From Candidatus Altimarinota bacterium (lineage in GTDB: Bacteria > Patescibacteriota > Gracilibacteria > BD1-5 > UBA2023), in NCBI GenBank assembly GCA_023230505.1, contig JALNXF010000020.1, positions 1 to 7,576 on the forward strand: a DNA stretch of 7,576 bases. Reading direction: 5' to 3'. Shown here in pieces: positions 1 through 6,585 of the stretch. The position numbers were made by a program, and so were the translations under genes. The notes beneath the pieces are model-generated. The model did not search any database and was not told the origin of the DNA. It saw only the letters and a program-made list of their open reading frames with translations. Position 1 is the stretch's first letter, and each line of letters opens with the position of its first letter.

Positions 1-34
1 ATAGGTAGGAGATTTATATAGATTAATAATTTCT

Positions 35-268
35 ATGTCAAAAGAGGATAAAATTGAAATAGAAGGTACGGTTGTTAAGACTCTTCCTTGAGGAGTTTTT
101 GAGGTTAAATTGCCTGATAATTTTGGATGAGGATGAATAATAATTAGAGCGTATATTTCTTGAAAAATGAGAAAAAATTTTATAACTCTTATTGAGTGAG
201 ATTCTGTTTTAGTAGAATTGACTCCTTACGATTTATCAAAATGAAGAATTGTTTTTAGAAAAAAATAA
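35..268 (+). CDS. infA: Translation initiation factor IF-1
   Basis: Product is 77 residues with UGA read as Gly. IF-1 is a single OB-fold protein that binds the 30S A site during initiation with IF-2 and IF-3. Visible family signatures are the N-terminal MSKEDKIEIEGTV (residues 1-13), ISGKMRKN near residue 41 and the C-terminal block ELTPYDLSKGRIVFR. Six of ten glycines are TGA, including those in SGKMRK and SKGRIV. E. coli IF-1 has 72 residues; the extra length lies in a glycine-rich loop (PDNFGGGG, residues 27-34). The start is the ATG matching the family N-terminus; it has an A/T leader and no Shine-Dalgarno. It is the first complete gene of the run and lies 23 nt before rpmJ, the usual infA-rpmJ order. 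Confidence 0.96.
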
Positions 269-291
269 TATTTAGTTAATTATAACAAATT

Positions 292-408
292 ATGAAAGTA
301 AGACCATCTGTAAAAAAAATGTGTGAAAAATGCATGATTATTAGAAGAGATAGAATAGTTAGAGTTATTTGTAAAAAAAATCCTAAACATAAACAAAGAC
401 AAGGGTAA
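292..408 (+). CDS. rpmJ: Large-subunit ribosomal protein bL36
   Basis: A 38-residue protein, the normal L36 size, too short for many gene finders. It is a small zinc-ribbon protein of the 50S subunit that binds 23S rRNA. It begins [14 protein letters not shown] and keeps all four metal ligands: Cys11, Cys14, Cys27 and His33, so this is the zinc-binding (C+) form. The end KHKQRQG is typical. It is the only gene of the ribosomal run with no internal TGA, because its one glycine (GGG) is the last residue. It sits between infA and rpsM, the standard bacterial order. No Shine-Dalgarno is present; the leader reads TATAACAAATT. Confidence 0.96.
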   Translation: MKVRPSVKKMCEKCMIIRRDRIVRVICKKNPKHKQRQG

Positions 409-453
409 TTAAAAAACCCTTTAATATTTTATATTTTATTTTAAATTTATATT

Positions 454-819
454 ATGGCAAGAATTGCTTGAGTAACACTTCCAAATTGAAAACATGTAGA
501 GATAGCTCTTACATATGTTTATTGAGTTGGTAGATCTTTATCTAATAAAGTTTTAGACGAAGTAAAAATTCCAAAAAATAAAAAAATAGAGACTTTATCT
601 GAAGAAGAATTAGATCAAATAAGAGATGAATTAAAAAAACATATTATTGAATGAGATTTAAGAAGAGAAGTTTCTCAGAATATCAAAAGATTACAAGAAA
701 TTAATTCTTACAGAGGAATAAGACATAAAAAACATTTACCTGTAAGATGACAAAGAACTAAAACAAATTCAAGAACTCGTAAATGAAAAGCAGTTTCTAT
801 TGCAAATAAGAAAAAATAG
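454..819 (+). CDS. rpsM: Small-subunit ribosomal protein uS13
   Basis: A 121-residue protein of the 30S head that contacts S19, 16S rRNA, the 50S bridge B1 and P-site tRNA. Signatures are [20 protein letters not shown] at the start, [12 protein letters not shown] (helix-two-turns-helix, from residue 23), and the basic tail [20 protein letters not shown] followed by RTRKGK. Six of its eight glycines are TGA, including those in VRGQRTKT and TRKGK. The gene ends with TAG and is immediately followed by a GC-rich hairpin island at 821-853, which makes the gap to rpsK 61 nt instead of the 19-45 nt seen elsewhere in the run. The start matches the family start, with an all-A/T leader. Confidence 0.97.
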
Positions 820-820
820 G

Positions 821-854
821 CCCTCACCCCAACCCTCTCCCAGAGGTAGAGGGA
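821..854 (+). repeat. GC-rich hairpin-forming REP-like island between rpsM and rpsK
   Basis: This 34-nt block is about 65% G+C inside very AT-rich DNA. Positions 833-841 (CCCTCTCCC) pair with 845-853 (GGTAGAGGG) around a 3-nt AGA loop: eight pairs with one C/T mismatch. The sequence CCCTCACCC at 821-829 is an imperfect direct copy of the left arm. From memory it resembles a dispersed intergenic repeat family (CCCTCACCC...CCCTCTCCC...GGGAGAGGG) found in many unrelated bacteria; I could not verify this. No T-tract follows, so it is unlikely to terminate transcription. It could stabilise or process the operon mRNA. Confidence 0.6.
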
Positions 855-880
855 GTTAATAATAATTACTAATATATAAT

Positions 881-1273
881 ATGGCAAAAGCTAATTTAAA
901 AAGATCTAAAAAAACAAGAAGAAATGTTGCAGAAGGGATTGTTTCAGTTAACGCTTCATTTAATAATACTCATATAGTTGTAAGTGATAATGAATGAAAA
1001 GTTCTAACTTGGGCTACGGGTTGAAGTTCTTGATTTAAAGGGGCAAGAGAAGCTACACCTTATGCAGCTCAAATTACTTCTGAAAATGCATGTGGTAAAG
1101 CAAAAACTATGCACGGAATGGAAAAAGCGAGAGTGTTTGTAAAATGAATATGAGCATGACGTGAACAAGCAATTAGATGAATTATTAATTCTTGAATTGA
1201 ATTAATTTCAATTTTCGATATTACTCCAGTTCCTCATAATTGATGCAGAAAGAAAAAAATTAGAAAACCTTAA
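881..1273 (+). CDS. rpsK: Small-subunit ribosomal protein uS11
   Basis: A 130-residue protein of the 30S platform that binds 16S rRNA with S18 and S6 and helps shape the mRNA exit path. Signatures are GIVSVNASFNNTHIVVSD (from residue 19), LTWATGGSSGFKGAREATPY (42-61), YAAQITSENACGKA, and the invariant C-terminal TPVPHNGCRKKK with PHNGCR at 118-123. The conserved glycine of PHNGCR is TGA while Trp44 is TGG, so this one gene shows that UGA means Gly and not Trp. Size is the usual 125-130 residues. It lies between rpsM and rpsD as in the standard alpha operon. Confidence 0.97.
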
Positions 1274-1302
1274 TTATTTATTTAAAACCTTAATTTAAAA
1301 TT

Positions 1303-1932
1303 ATGAAGTATAATTGACCAAAACTAAAACTTTGCAGAAGAGAATGAATAAATCTTTTTTGAACAGAAAAATATGATTTATCTAAATGTAAAAGAAAACC
1401 TCTTTGAAAAGGGGGAATGGGTAAAATGTCTGATTTCAGTCTTCAATTAAGAAAAAAACAAGCAGCTAAAAGAATGTATGGTGTTACAGAAAAACAATTT
1501 GCTAATTATTACAAAAAAGCATTAAAATTAAGCTGAGTATTATGAGAAAATATGCTTAGATTAGTTGAAATAAGATTTGATAATGTTATTTTTAAATCAA
1601 ATTTTGCTAGAACAATAATGCAAGCAAGACAATTTGTAGGTCATGCTCATTTTACAATTAATGGTGCTAAGGTAAATATTCCTTCTTATTCATTAAAAGT
1701 TTGAGATGTTATCTCGCTAAGAGAAAAACTTAAAGAATCACCAATTTATAAATCATTAATTGAAGATTTTAAAGAATTTGCTCAAAAAAATAAATCAACT
1801 ACAATAAGTTCTTCTAAATGGTTAGATGTAAATCCTGATAAATTAACTATTACAATAACAAGACTTCCTGGAAAAGATGATTTTGATAGTACAATCGATA
1901 TTCAAAAAATTATAGAATTCTACTCTAAATAG
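1303..1932 (+). CDS. rpsD: Small-subunit ribosomal protein uS4
   Basis: A 209-residue primary 16S-binding protein that nucleates assembly of the 30S body and, in E. coli, represses the alpha operon. The N-terminal domain contains LCRREGINLF (10-19) and [19 protein letters not shown] (48-66). The S4 RNA-binding fold spans about residues 88-150 ([39 protein letters not shown]). The C-terminal IIEFYSK is typical. Compared with the four-cysteine zinc knuckle of Thermus S4, only Cys11 and Cys29 remain, so normal zinc binding is doubtful. Leaders in this run are too short for an obvious E. coli-type S4 pseudoknot. TGA supplies conserved glycines such as RREG. Confidence 0.97.
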
Positions 1933-1954
1933 TAATAACTTAAACTTATAAAAT

Positions 1955-2935
1955 ATGCATATTATTCATAATATTATCTGAGTTCCAAAAATAACTCATG
2001 AAAAAATAAGTGATTTTGAATCAAAATTCATTATTTCACCTCTTCCAAGTGGATTTGGTGTGACAATTGGTAATTCATTAAGAAGAATTATGCTTTCTTC
2101 TATTCCTGGAGCGCGCGTTACTTGAATTAAGGTAAAATGAGTTAGTCATGAATATTCAACTCTTCCTTGAGTTAAGGATAGTATTTTAGATATAATGTTA
2201 AATTTAAAAGGACTTATAATTGATAAAGTTGATGCTTGAGCTGAATGGATTTATTTAAATAAAAATAAAGCATGAGTAGTAACAGCTTGAGATATTAAAG
2301 TTCCATCAAACATTAAAATTCTAAACCCAGAAATGTACATAACTGAAATTGATAAAGACGGACTTGAATTAAATATTGATATTAGAATTGAAAAACAAGC
2401 TTGATATTTAGGTATTGAAGAACTTAAAAAAAGAGAAGAAGATGTTAATGTTTTATTAATAGACGCTAATTTCTCTCCAGTTCTAAATGTTAAATATGAT
2501 ATACAAAATGTTCGTGAGCTAGATATTTCATCTCTTGATTCACTTGAAATTACAATTAAAACAAATTGAGTTATAGCTCCACAAGATGTGCTAGTATTTT
2601 CTTCAGATATGTTAAAATCATATTTTGCACTATTTAATGAAGAGGGAATGCAAGTAGAGTGAGAATTTATAGGAGATTTTAAAAAACTTATAGAAAGAGA
2701 AAAGGCTGAAATTAAAACTGAACTTGAGAAAGAAACATATACTCCAGTAGAAATTATGTGACTATCTCCAAGATCTCTAAATGCTTTAATTAATTGAGAT
2801 ATTCTTTCAGTTGAACATTTAGTAAGATGTACTGAAGCAAAACTTTCTTCTATAAAATGATTCTGAAAGAAGGCTATGACAGAAGTAAGATCAGCCCTAA
2901 AAGACAGATGATTAAAACTTTTAGGAGACGACTAG
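1955..2935 (+). CDS. rpoA: DNA-directed RNA polymerase subunit alpha
   Basis: A 326-residue protein that dimerises to scaffold beta and beta-prime, with a C-terminal domain that binds UP elements and activators. The alpha-NTD shows [20 protein letters not shown] (28-47), with GNSLRR the dimer and assembly region, and the [20 protein letters not shown] block. A charged linker (about 235-262) leads to the alpha-CTD from about residue 263. There [10 protein letters not shown] holds Arg273 and Asn276, matching the DNA-binding Arg265/Asn268 of E. coli, and KGFGKKAMTEV is the second DNA-contact helix region. So UP-element recognition looks intact. Many glycines are TGA, including GFGKK. The gene lies between rpsD and rplQ, the standard place, and ends in TAG. 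Confidence 0.97.
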
Positions 2936-2963
2936 TATTTTAATAATTTTAATAAATTTAATT

Positions 2964-3323
2964 ATGAGACATAGAGTAAAGCAAATACGCAGATTAAATC
3001 ACAAAGATCCAGATCATAGAGATGCTGTTCTACGCAATTTGATGACTAGTTTTTTTGTACACAAATCTATTACAACAACTGCGAAAAGAGCAAAAAATGT
3101 TGCTATTATTACTGACAAGTTAGTTAACTTAGTTAATACTAAGGATAAAATGAATGCTATTAGAGAAGTAGCTAGATATGTTTTTACAAAAGAATCATCT
3201 CAAGAATTATTCTCAAATATTGCTCCAAAATATAGTGAAAGAAAATCTTGAATTACTAGAATAACTCCTATAAAATTAAGAGTTTGAGATAGTGCACGCC
3301 TTGTAAAAGTTGAATTAGTTTAA
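2964..3323 (+). CDS. rplQ: Large-subunit ribosomal protein bL17
   Basis: A 119-residue 50S protein located near the exit of the polypeptide tunnel. It begins MRHRVKQIRRLNHKDPDHRD, close to the usual MRHRKxGRKLxRxxxHR start, followed by AVLRNLMTSFFVHKSITTT and AKRAKNVAIITDKLVNL. Read with the standard code it stops at residue 95. Reading TGA as Gly continues through RKSGITRITPIKLRVGDSAR to LVKVELV, the expected L17 ending (Y/TRI...R.GD.A.....EL). It closes the classical alpha operon and here runs on into rplM after only 21 nt. Confidence 0.96.
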
Positions 3324-3344
3324 TTTTATTTATTTAGATTTTTT

Positions 3345-3776
3345 ATGAAAACAATTAACCCAACACAATTAGTAAATACTTCAAGAAAATGGTATTTAAT
3401 CGATGCAGAAGGCAAAAACTTATGAAGATTAGCTACAAAAGTGGCAGTTTTATTAAAATGAAAAAGTAAAGTTGATTTTGCTCCACATCTTGATAATTGA
3501 GATTATGTTGTAGTTTTAAATGCTTGAAAAGTTGCTGTAACTTGAAATAAAGCTGAGGATAAATTATATCACACTCATTCTTGATTTATTGGATGAATTA
3601 AAGAAGTGAATTTTAATACATTAAAAGAAAAAAAACCAACAGAAGCTTTAAAACTTGCAATAAGTTGAATGCTTCCGAAAAATAAATTAAGAGATGGAAT
3701 GCTTTCTAGATTAAAATTAGAACTTGGTTCTACTCATAAATATGAGGCACAACAACCAGTTACAATTGAACTTTAA
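3345..3776 (+). CDS. rplM: Large-subunit ribosomal protein uL13
   Basis: A 143-residue early-assembling 50S protein that binds 23S rRNA. Signatures are RKWYLIDAEGKNLGRLATKV (14-33), PHLDNGDYVVVLNAGKVAVT (48-67), and the C-terminal SGMLPKNKLRDGMLSRLKL followed by the short Y..H-type tail. Eight of twelve glycines are TGA, among them LGRLA and NGDYV. Trp16 is TGG. It pairs with rpsI 22 nt downstream, the near-universal L13-S9 pair. In many Firmicutes this pair also follows rplQ, but usually with ecfA/ecfT/truA between; here it joins the alpha operon directly. No E. coli-like L13 leader structure can fit in the 21-nt gap. Confidence 0.97.
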
Positions 3777-3798
3777 TTACTAAATAATATTTATTTAT

Positions 3799-4194
3799 AT
3801 GGCTTTAAAAAAATATACATATGCTCTTGGAAAAAGAAAAACTGCTATAGCTTCAGTTAGACTTTTTGAATGAGAATGAGAATCAATGATTAATTGAGTT
3901 AAATACCAAGAATACATTAAAAGACCAGATCTTTTCTCTGTACTTTTGGCTCCTTTAAAACTTTTAAGTTCACTTGATAAATATTATTTTGTTGTAAAAG
4001 TACAATGATCTTGAGAGGCTTCTCAAGTTGGTGCAATTAGACTTGGAATTTCTAGAGCTCTAGCATCACTTGATCCTGCTTCTAAAAGCACACTTAGAAA
4101 AGCTACTTTTATTACCCGTGATTCAAGAAAAGTTGAAAGAAAGAAACCATGATTACATAAAGCCCGCAAAGCTACTCAATGGTCAAAACGTTAA
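3799..4194 (+). CDS. rpsI: Small-subunit ribosomal protein uS9
   Basis: A 131-residue protein of the 30S head whose C-terminal tail reaches the P-site tRNA. The family pattern is clear: [20 protein letters not shown] (8-27), [29 protein letters not shown] (70-88), and [20 protein letters not shown] (104-123) ending in QWSKR. The terminal SKR that contacts P-site tRNA is intact. Six of nine glycines are TGA, including both glycines of the GSGEASQ loop. Trp128 is TGG. The stop codon lies three nt before a C7 run and a GC-rich island that separates it from rpsL. Confidence 0.97.
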
Positions 4195-4197
4195 AAA

Positions 4198-4232
4198 CCC
4201 CCCCTGTCATCCCGAGCGTAGTCGAGGGATCT
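4198..4232 (+). repeat. GC-rich near-palindromic island between rpsI and rpsL
   Basis: A C7 run (4198-4204) leads into a GC-rich near-palindrome at 4209-4230. ATCCC (4209-4213) pairs with GGGAT (4226-4230). Inside lie GA (4214-4215) opposite GA (4224-4225), a possible tandem sheared G.A step, then a G4216-C4223 pair and a CGTAGT loop. From memory the core GTCATCCCGAGCG...GTCGAGGGATCT matches an intergenic repeat family scattered over many bacterial phyla; this is unverified. There is no T-tract, so a terminator is unlikely. Without the island the rpsI-rpsL gap would be about 31 nt, normal for this run, so it looks inserted. Confidence 0.6.
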
Positions 4233-4260
4233 AAAACCTAATATATAATTAAAATTTATT

Positions 4261-4680
4261 ATGCCTACTATTAATCAACTAATTAGAAAATCTAGAAAAG
4301 ATAAAACTGTGAAAAGTAAATCTCCAGCTTTACAAGTTATTAGAAATTCTATAAAAAGAGCTACATCTGAACTTGCTTGTCCTCAAAAAAGATGAGTTTG
4401 TACTAAAGTTTATACTACTACTCCGAAAAAACCAAATTCGGCGTTACGTAAAATTGCTAAAGTAAGACTTACAAACGGTCAAGAAGTTATTGCTTATATT
4501 CCATGAATTGGGCATAATCTACAAGAGCATTCTGTTGTACTTATTAGAGGATGAAGAGTAAAAGATATTCCATGAGTAAGATATCATATTCTAAGATGAG
4601 TTTTAGATACTCAATGAGTTGATAAAAGAATGCAATCAAGAAGTTTATATGGTGCTAAAAAACCAAAAGTTAAAAAATAA
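4261..4680 (+). CDS. rpsL: Small-subunit ribosomal protein uS12
   Basis: A 139-residue protein of the 30S decoding centre that controls accuracy of codon reading. Signatures are [33 protein letters not shown] (40-59), [32 protein letters not shown] (84-102) and PGVRYHILRGVLDT. Key positions match sensitive wild types: Lys56 (E. coli Lys43, Met counted) and Asp102 in RVKDIPGVRYH (E. coli Asp89, the methylthiolation site). Relative to E. coli there are 13 extra residues before CPQKRG, roughly residues 25-39; Mollicutes and some Firmicutes S12 also have an insert here. Six of ten glycines are TGA. It heads an S12-S7 pair with no fusA or tuf following. Confidence 0.97.
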
Positions 4681-4699
4681 TAATCTAATTAATTAAATT

Positions 4700-5164
4700 A
4701 TGAGTACAAAAGGTAAAATCGATTCAAATATCATGAAAAATGAAAGACTAGTGAAATTCATTAATTATGTGATGAAAGAAGGAAAAAAATCTTTAGCATT
4801 AAAGATTATGAGCGATGTTTTTGAACAAATCAAAGCAAAAGGTCATAAAAATCCTGAAGAAATTTTTGAAAGAGCATTAGAAAATATAATGCCAAAAATT
4901 GAAGTAAGACCAAAACGCGTTTGAGGTTCTATTTATCAAGTTCCTCAAGAAGTAAAACCAAAAAGACAATTAGCTCTTGCTGCTAGATGGATTTTAGCTT
5001 CAGCTAGAAGTAAAAAATGAACTGTATTTTCTAAATATCTTAGCCAAGAATTAATAGAAGCGTCTGAAGAAACTTGAGTAGCTTTTAAGAAAAAACTAGA
5101 TGTTTATAAAATGGCAGAAGCAAATAAAGCATTTGCAAGATTTGCTACACATAACAAAAAATAA
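4700..5164 (+). CDS. rpsG: Small-subunit ribosomal protein uS7
   Basis: A 154-residue primary binding protein of the 30S head that lies near the E site and is required for head assembly. After a slightly short N-terminus it shows LVKFINYVMKEGKKSLALKI (17-36), the beta-hairpin region EVRPKRVGGSIYQVPQEVKP (68-87), RRQ-like KRQLALAARWILASARSKKG and the C-terminal KKKLDVYKMAEANKAFARF (130-148). Read with the standard code it would end after residue 74, at the first glycine of the conserved RVGGS; that codon is TGA. Trp97 is TGG. It is 19 nt after rpsL, the usual S12-S7 pairing, but is followed by rpmA instead of fusA. Confidence 0.97.
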
Positions 5165-5187
5165 ATTAATTTTTAATAGAATAAACT

Positions 5188-5460
5188 ATGGCTCATAAGA
5201 AAGCGCAGTGAACCACCAATAATGGTCGTGATTCGCAAGCCCAAAGACTTGGTGTAAAAGTTTTTGGAGGACAACCGGTAAAAGCTGGATGAATTATTGT
5301 AAGACAAAAATGAAATAAATTCTGGGGAGGTGAAAACGTATCCCAAGGAGTTGATTTCACTTTATTTGCAACCAAAGAAGGTTTAGTATCTTTTGAAGAA
5401 AAAAGAAGAGTAAGATTTGACGGAAGTATCTACAGAGATATTTATGTAAGTGTAAAATAA
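5188..5460 (+). CDS. rpmA: Large-subunit ribosomal protein bL27
   Basis: A 90-residue 50S protein whose flexible N-terminal tail reaches the peptidyl-transferase centre. It starts MAHKKAQGTTNNGRDSQAQR; the usual start is MAHKKAGGSTRNGRDS, so Gly7 is Gln and Arg11 is Asn. There is no Firmicutes-type cleavable extension. RLGVKVFGGQPVKAGGIIVR (20-39) and NKFWGGENV follow. Only 3 of its 13 glycines are TGA, against 24 of 37 in IF-1, S13, S9 and S12, and more codons end in C or G than in its neighbours. L27 normally follows rplU (L21); that partner is absent here. It is the last gene before a strong terminator. Confidence 0.97.
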
Positions 5461-5487
5461 TTTAAATATTTAAACAGAAATTAAAAC

Positions 5488-5519
5488 AAACACTAATGCT
5501 AAAAGCATTAGTGTTTTTT
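5488..5519 (+). terminator. Intrinsic terminator closing the ribosomal-protein run
   Basis: CACTAATGCT (5491-5500) and AGCATTAGTG (5504-5513) form a perfect 10-bp stem around an AAA loop. It can extend by three A-T pairs (5488-5490 with 5514-5516) and runs straight into six T residues (5514-5519). This is a textbook Rho-independent terminator 27 nt after the rpmA stop. It separates the twelve-gene run from ftsX. Confidence 0.92.
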
Positions 5520-5537
5520 GTTTCTAAAGAAAAAAAC

Positions 5538-5565
5538 TTGCATTTATTGAAAAAATCCATATTAA
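5538..5565 (+). promoter_or_regulatory. Candidate promoter for ftsX
   Basis: TTGCAT (5538-5543) and TATTAA (5560-5565) are 16 nt apart, the same spacing as the other two candidate promoters in the window. They lie just after the terminator and about 30 nt before the ftsX ATG. The -10 matches the consensus at four of six positions. A second possible -10, TATTAT at 5575-5580, would give a nearly leaderless ftsX mRNA but lacks a well-placed -35. In DNA this AT-rich such matches arise by chance, so support is modest. Confidence 0.35.
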
Positions 5566-5595
5566 TTAGATAGTTATTATTAAAACCATCTTAAA

Positions 5596-6510
5596 ATGAG
5601 AATACTTAAATATGCCCTTAAAAATATAAAAAGAAATGCTTTTTTGTCGTTTTCTTCTGTTTTGGTATTATCACTTATAATATTTTTTATAAATATACTA
5701 CTTTTAGTTAATTTTACAGTTGATAGCATAACAAACAATGTAAATGATAGACTTACAATTTCTCTTAATTTAAAGAGTTCTTACACGAATGAAAATTCGG
5801 AAGTAGTTGAGCTTATTACAAATATTAAATTATTTAATAAAGCTCTAAATGTTACCTATATTTCACAGGATGATGCATTTTCTGTTCTTAAAAAAAGAGA
5901 TCCAGAATTAGCCAAGGTTATTGAGTCAGAAAGGGATAATCCTCTTCCGTCATCAATTCTAATTAAAAATATTTGACTTAGTGAATATGAATGATTAGAT
6001 AAAATAATTTCTAAATATAAAAACATTATTTTCTACGATGAAAATAAGTCAAAGAAGGCAATTACGGACTACAAAAATCAATTTGAAAAAATTAATTCTC
6101 TAATAAAAGTCTTACAATCAATCAAAATTTGAATCTACTCAATTATAGTATTTTTTATGTTTTCAGTCTTTATAATTATCTACAATACAATATGAAATTT
6201 TGTATTTTTCTATAAGGATGAAATTAAGATAACAAAGCTAGTTTGATGAGATAATTTCTTTATTTATGGACCATTTAGTATACAATGAATTATTTATACT
6301 TTTCTAGCATCATTTATAAGTATAGTATTATTCGTATATATTATCAAGACTGTAAATATCTACCTTATTGACGATTTCCCAAAATTTATAAATTTATTTC
6401 TACTAAAGAATTCTCCTTTCTTCTTTTATCAGATGATATTACTAATGTTTATCTGAGCTATAAGTTGATTTTTATCATCCCAGAAGTTCATAAAAGGGAA
6501 GATTAATTAA
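5596..6510 (+). CDS. ftsX: Cell-division protein FtsX (ABC-transporter-like permease)
   Basis: A 304-residue membrane protein, about the usual FtsX length. FtsX pairs with the ATPase FtsE at the septum and activates peptidoglycan hydrolases outside the membrane. Topology fits: a cytoplasmic N-terminus MRILKYALKNIKRN, a first membrane segment at about 17-40, a large outer loop (41-170) with the FtsX-like ERDNPLPSSILIKN, then three segments at about 177-199, 232-252 and 274-294. The motif ITKLVGGDNFFIYGPFSIQG (212-231) matches the family LVGAT..FIR.PF..EG block. Nine of eleven glycines are TGA, including a tandem TGA-TGA at residues 217-218. FtsE is not adjacent, which is unusual. The standard code would stop it at residue 126. 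Confidence 0.88.
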
Positions 6511-6525
6511 ATCCTAAACAAAAAT

Positions 6526-6553
6526 TTGACTTTCTCTAATAATGTCATATAAA
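6526..6553 (+). promoter_or_regulatory. Candidate promoter for the UMPH-1-like nucleotidase gene
   Basis: TTGACT (6526-6531) is one base from the -35 consensus and TATAAA (6548-6553) is a good -10, with a 16-nt spacer. Transcription would begin near 6560, downstream of the ATG at 6556 and upstream of the ATG at 6586, so the promoter favours the later start. An inverted repeat (6538-6566) covers the spacer and start site, as an operator would. Confidence 0.5.
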
Positions 6554-6566
6554 TAATGACATTATT
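6538..6566 (+). promoter_or_regulatory. 11-bp inverted repeat: ftsX terminator or operator
   Basis: AATAATGTCAT (6538-6548) and ATGACATTATT (6556-6566) are perfect inverted copies separated by 7 nt. As RNA this is an 11-bp hairpin 27 nt after the ftsX stop, followed by T/A-rich sequence but not a clean T-run, so it may be a weak terminator. As DNA it flanks the -10 of the candidate nucleotidase promoter and could be bound by a dimeric regulator. Both roles are possible; the sequence alone does not decide. Confidence 0.6.
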
Positions 6567-6585
6567 TATATTTTACCCATCTAAA

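Noticed and set aside
1..21. Possible C-terminus of an upstream gene (frame 1, IGRRFI then TAG)
   Set aside because: Six codons are too few to identify a product, though map, adk or secY would be expected upstream of infA. The other two forward frames have a TAG within the first eight bases.
409..453. Terminator or internal promoter in the rpmJ-rpsM gap
   Set aside because: No stem of useful length is present, and TATATT-like strings are expected by chance in such A/T-rich spacers.
4700..4924. Short 74-residue product, and similar short forms of L17 (2964-3251) and FtsX (5596-5976)
   Set aside because: These are artefacts of treating TGA as stop; each continues in frame into the rest of a complete S7, L17 or FtsX.
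5193..5375. 60-residue open frame on the minus strand
   Set aside because: It lies wholly inside rpmA, whose L27 translation is unmistakable; it is a chance antisense frame with no family likeness.
6556..6585. Upstream in-frame ATG adding 10 residues to the nucleotidase
   Set aside because: It falls in the right arm of the inverted repeat and before the predicted transcript start. The added residues (MTLFIFYPSK) are not part of the family N-terminus as I recall it. It remains a possible annotation choice.
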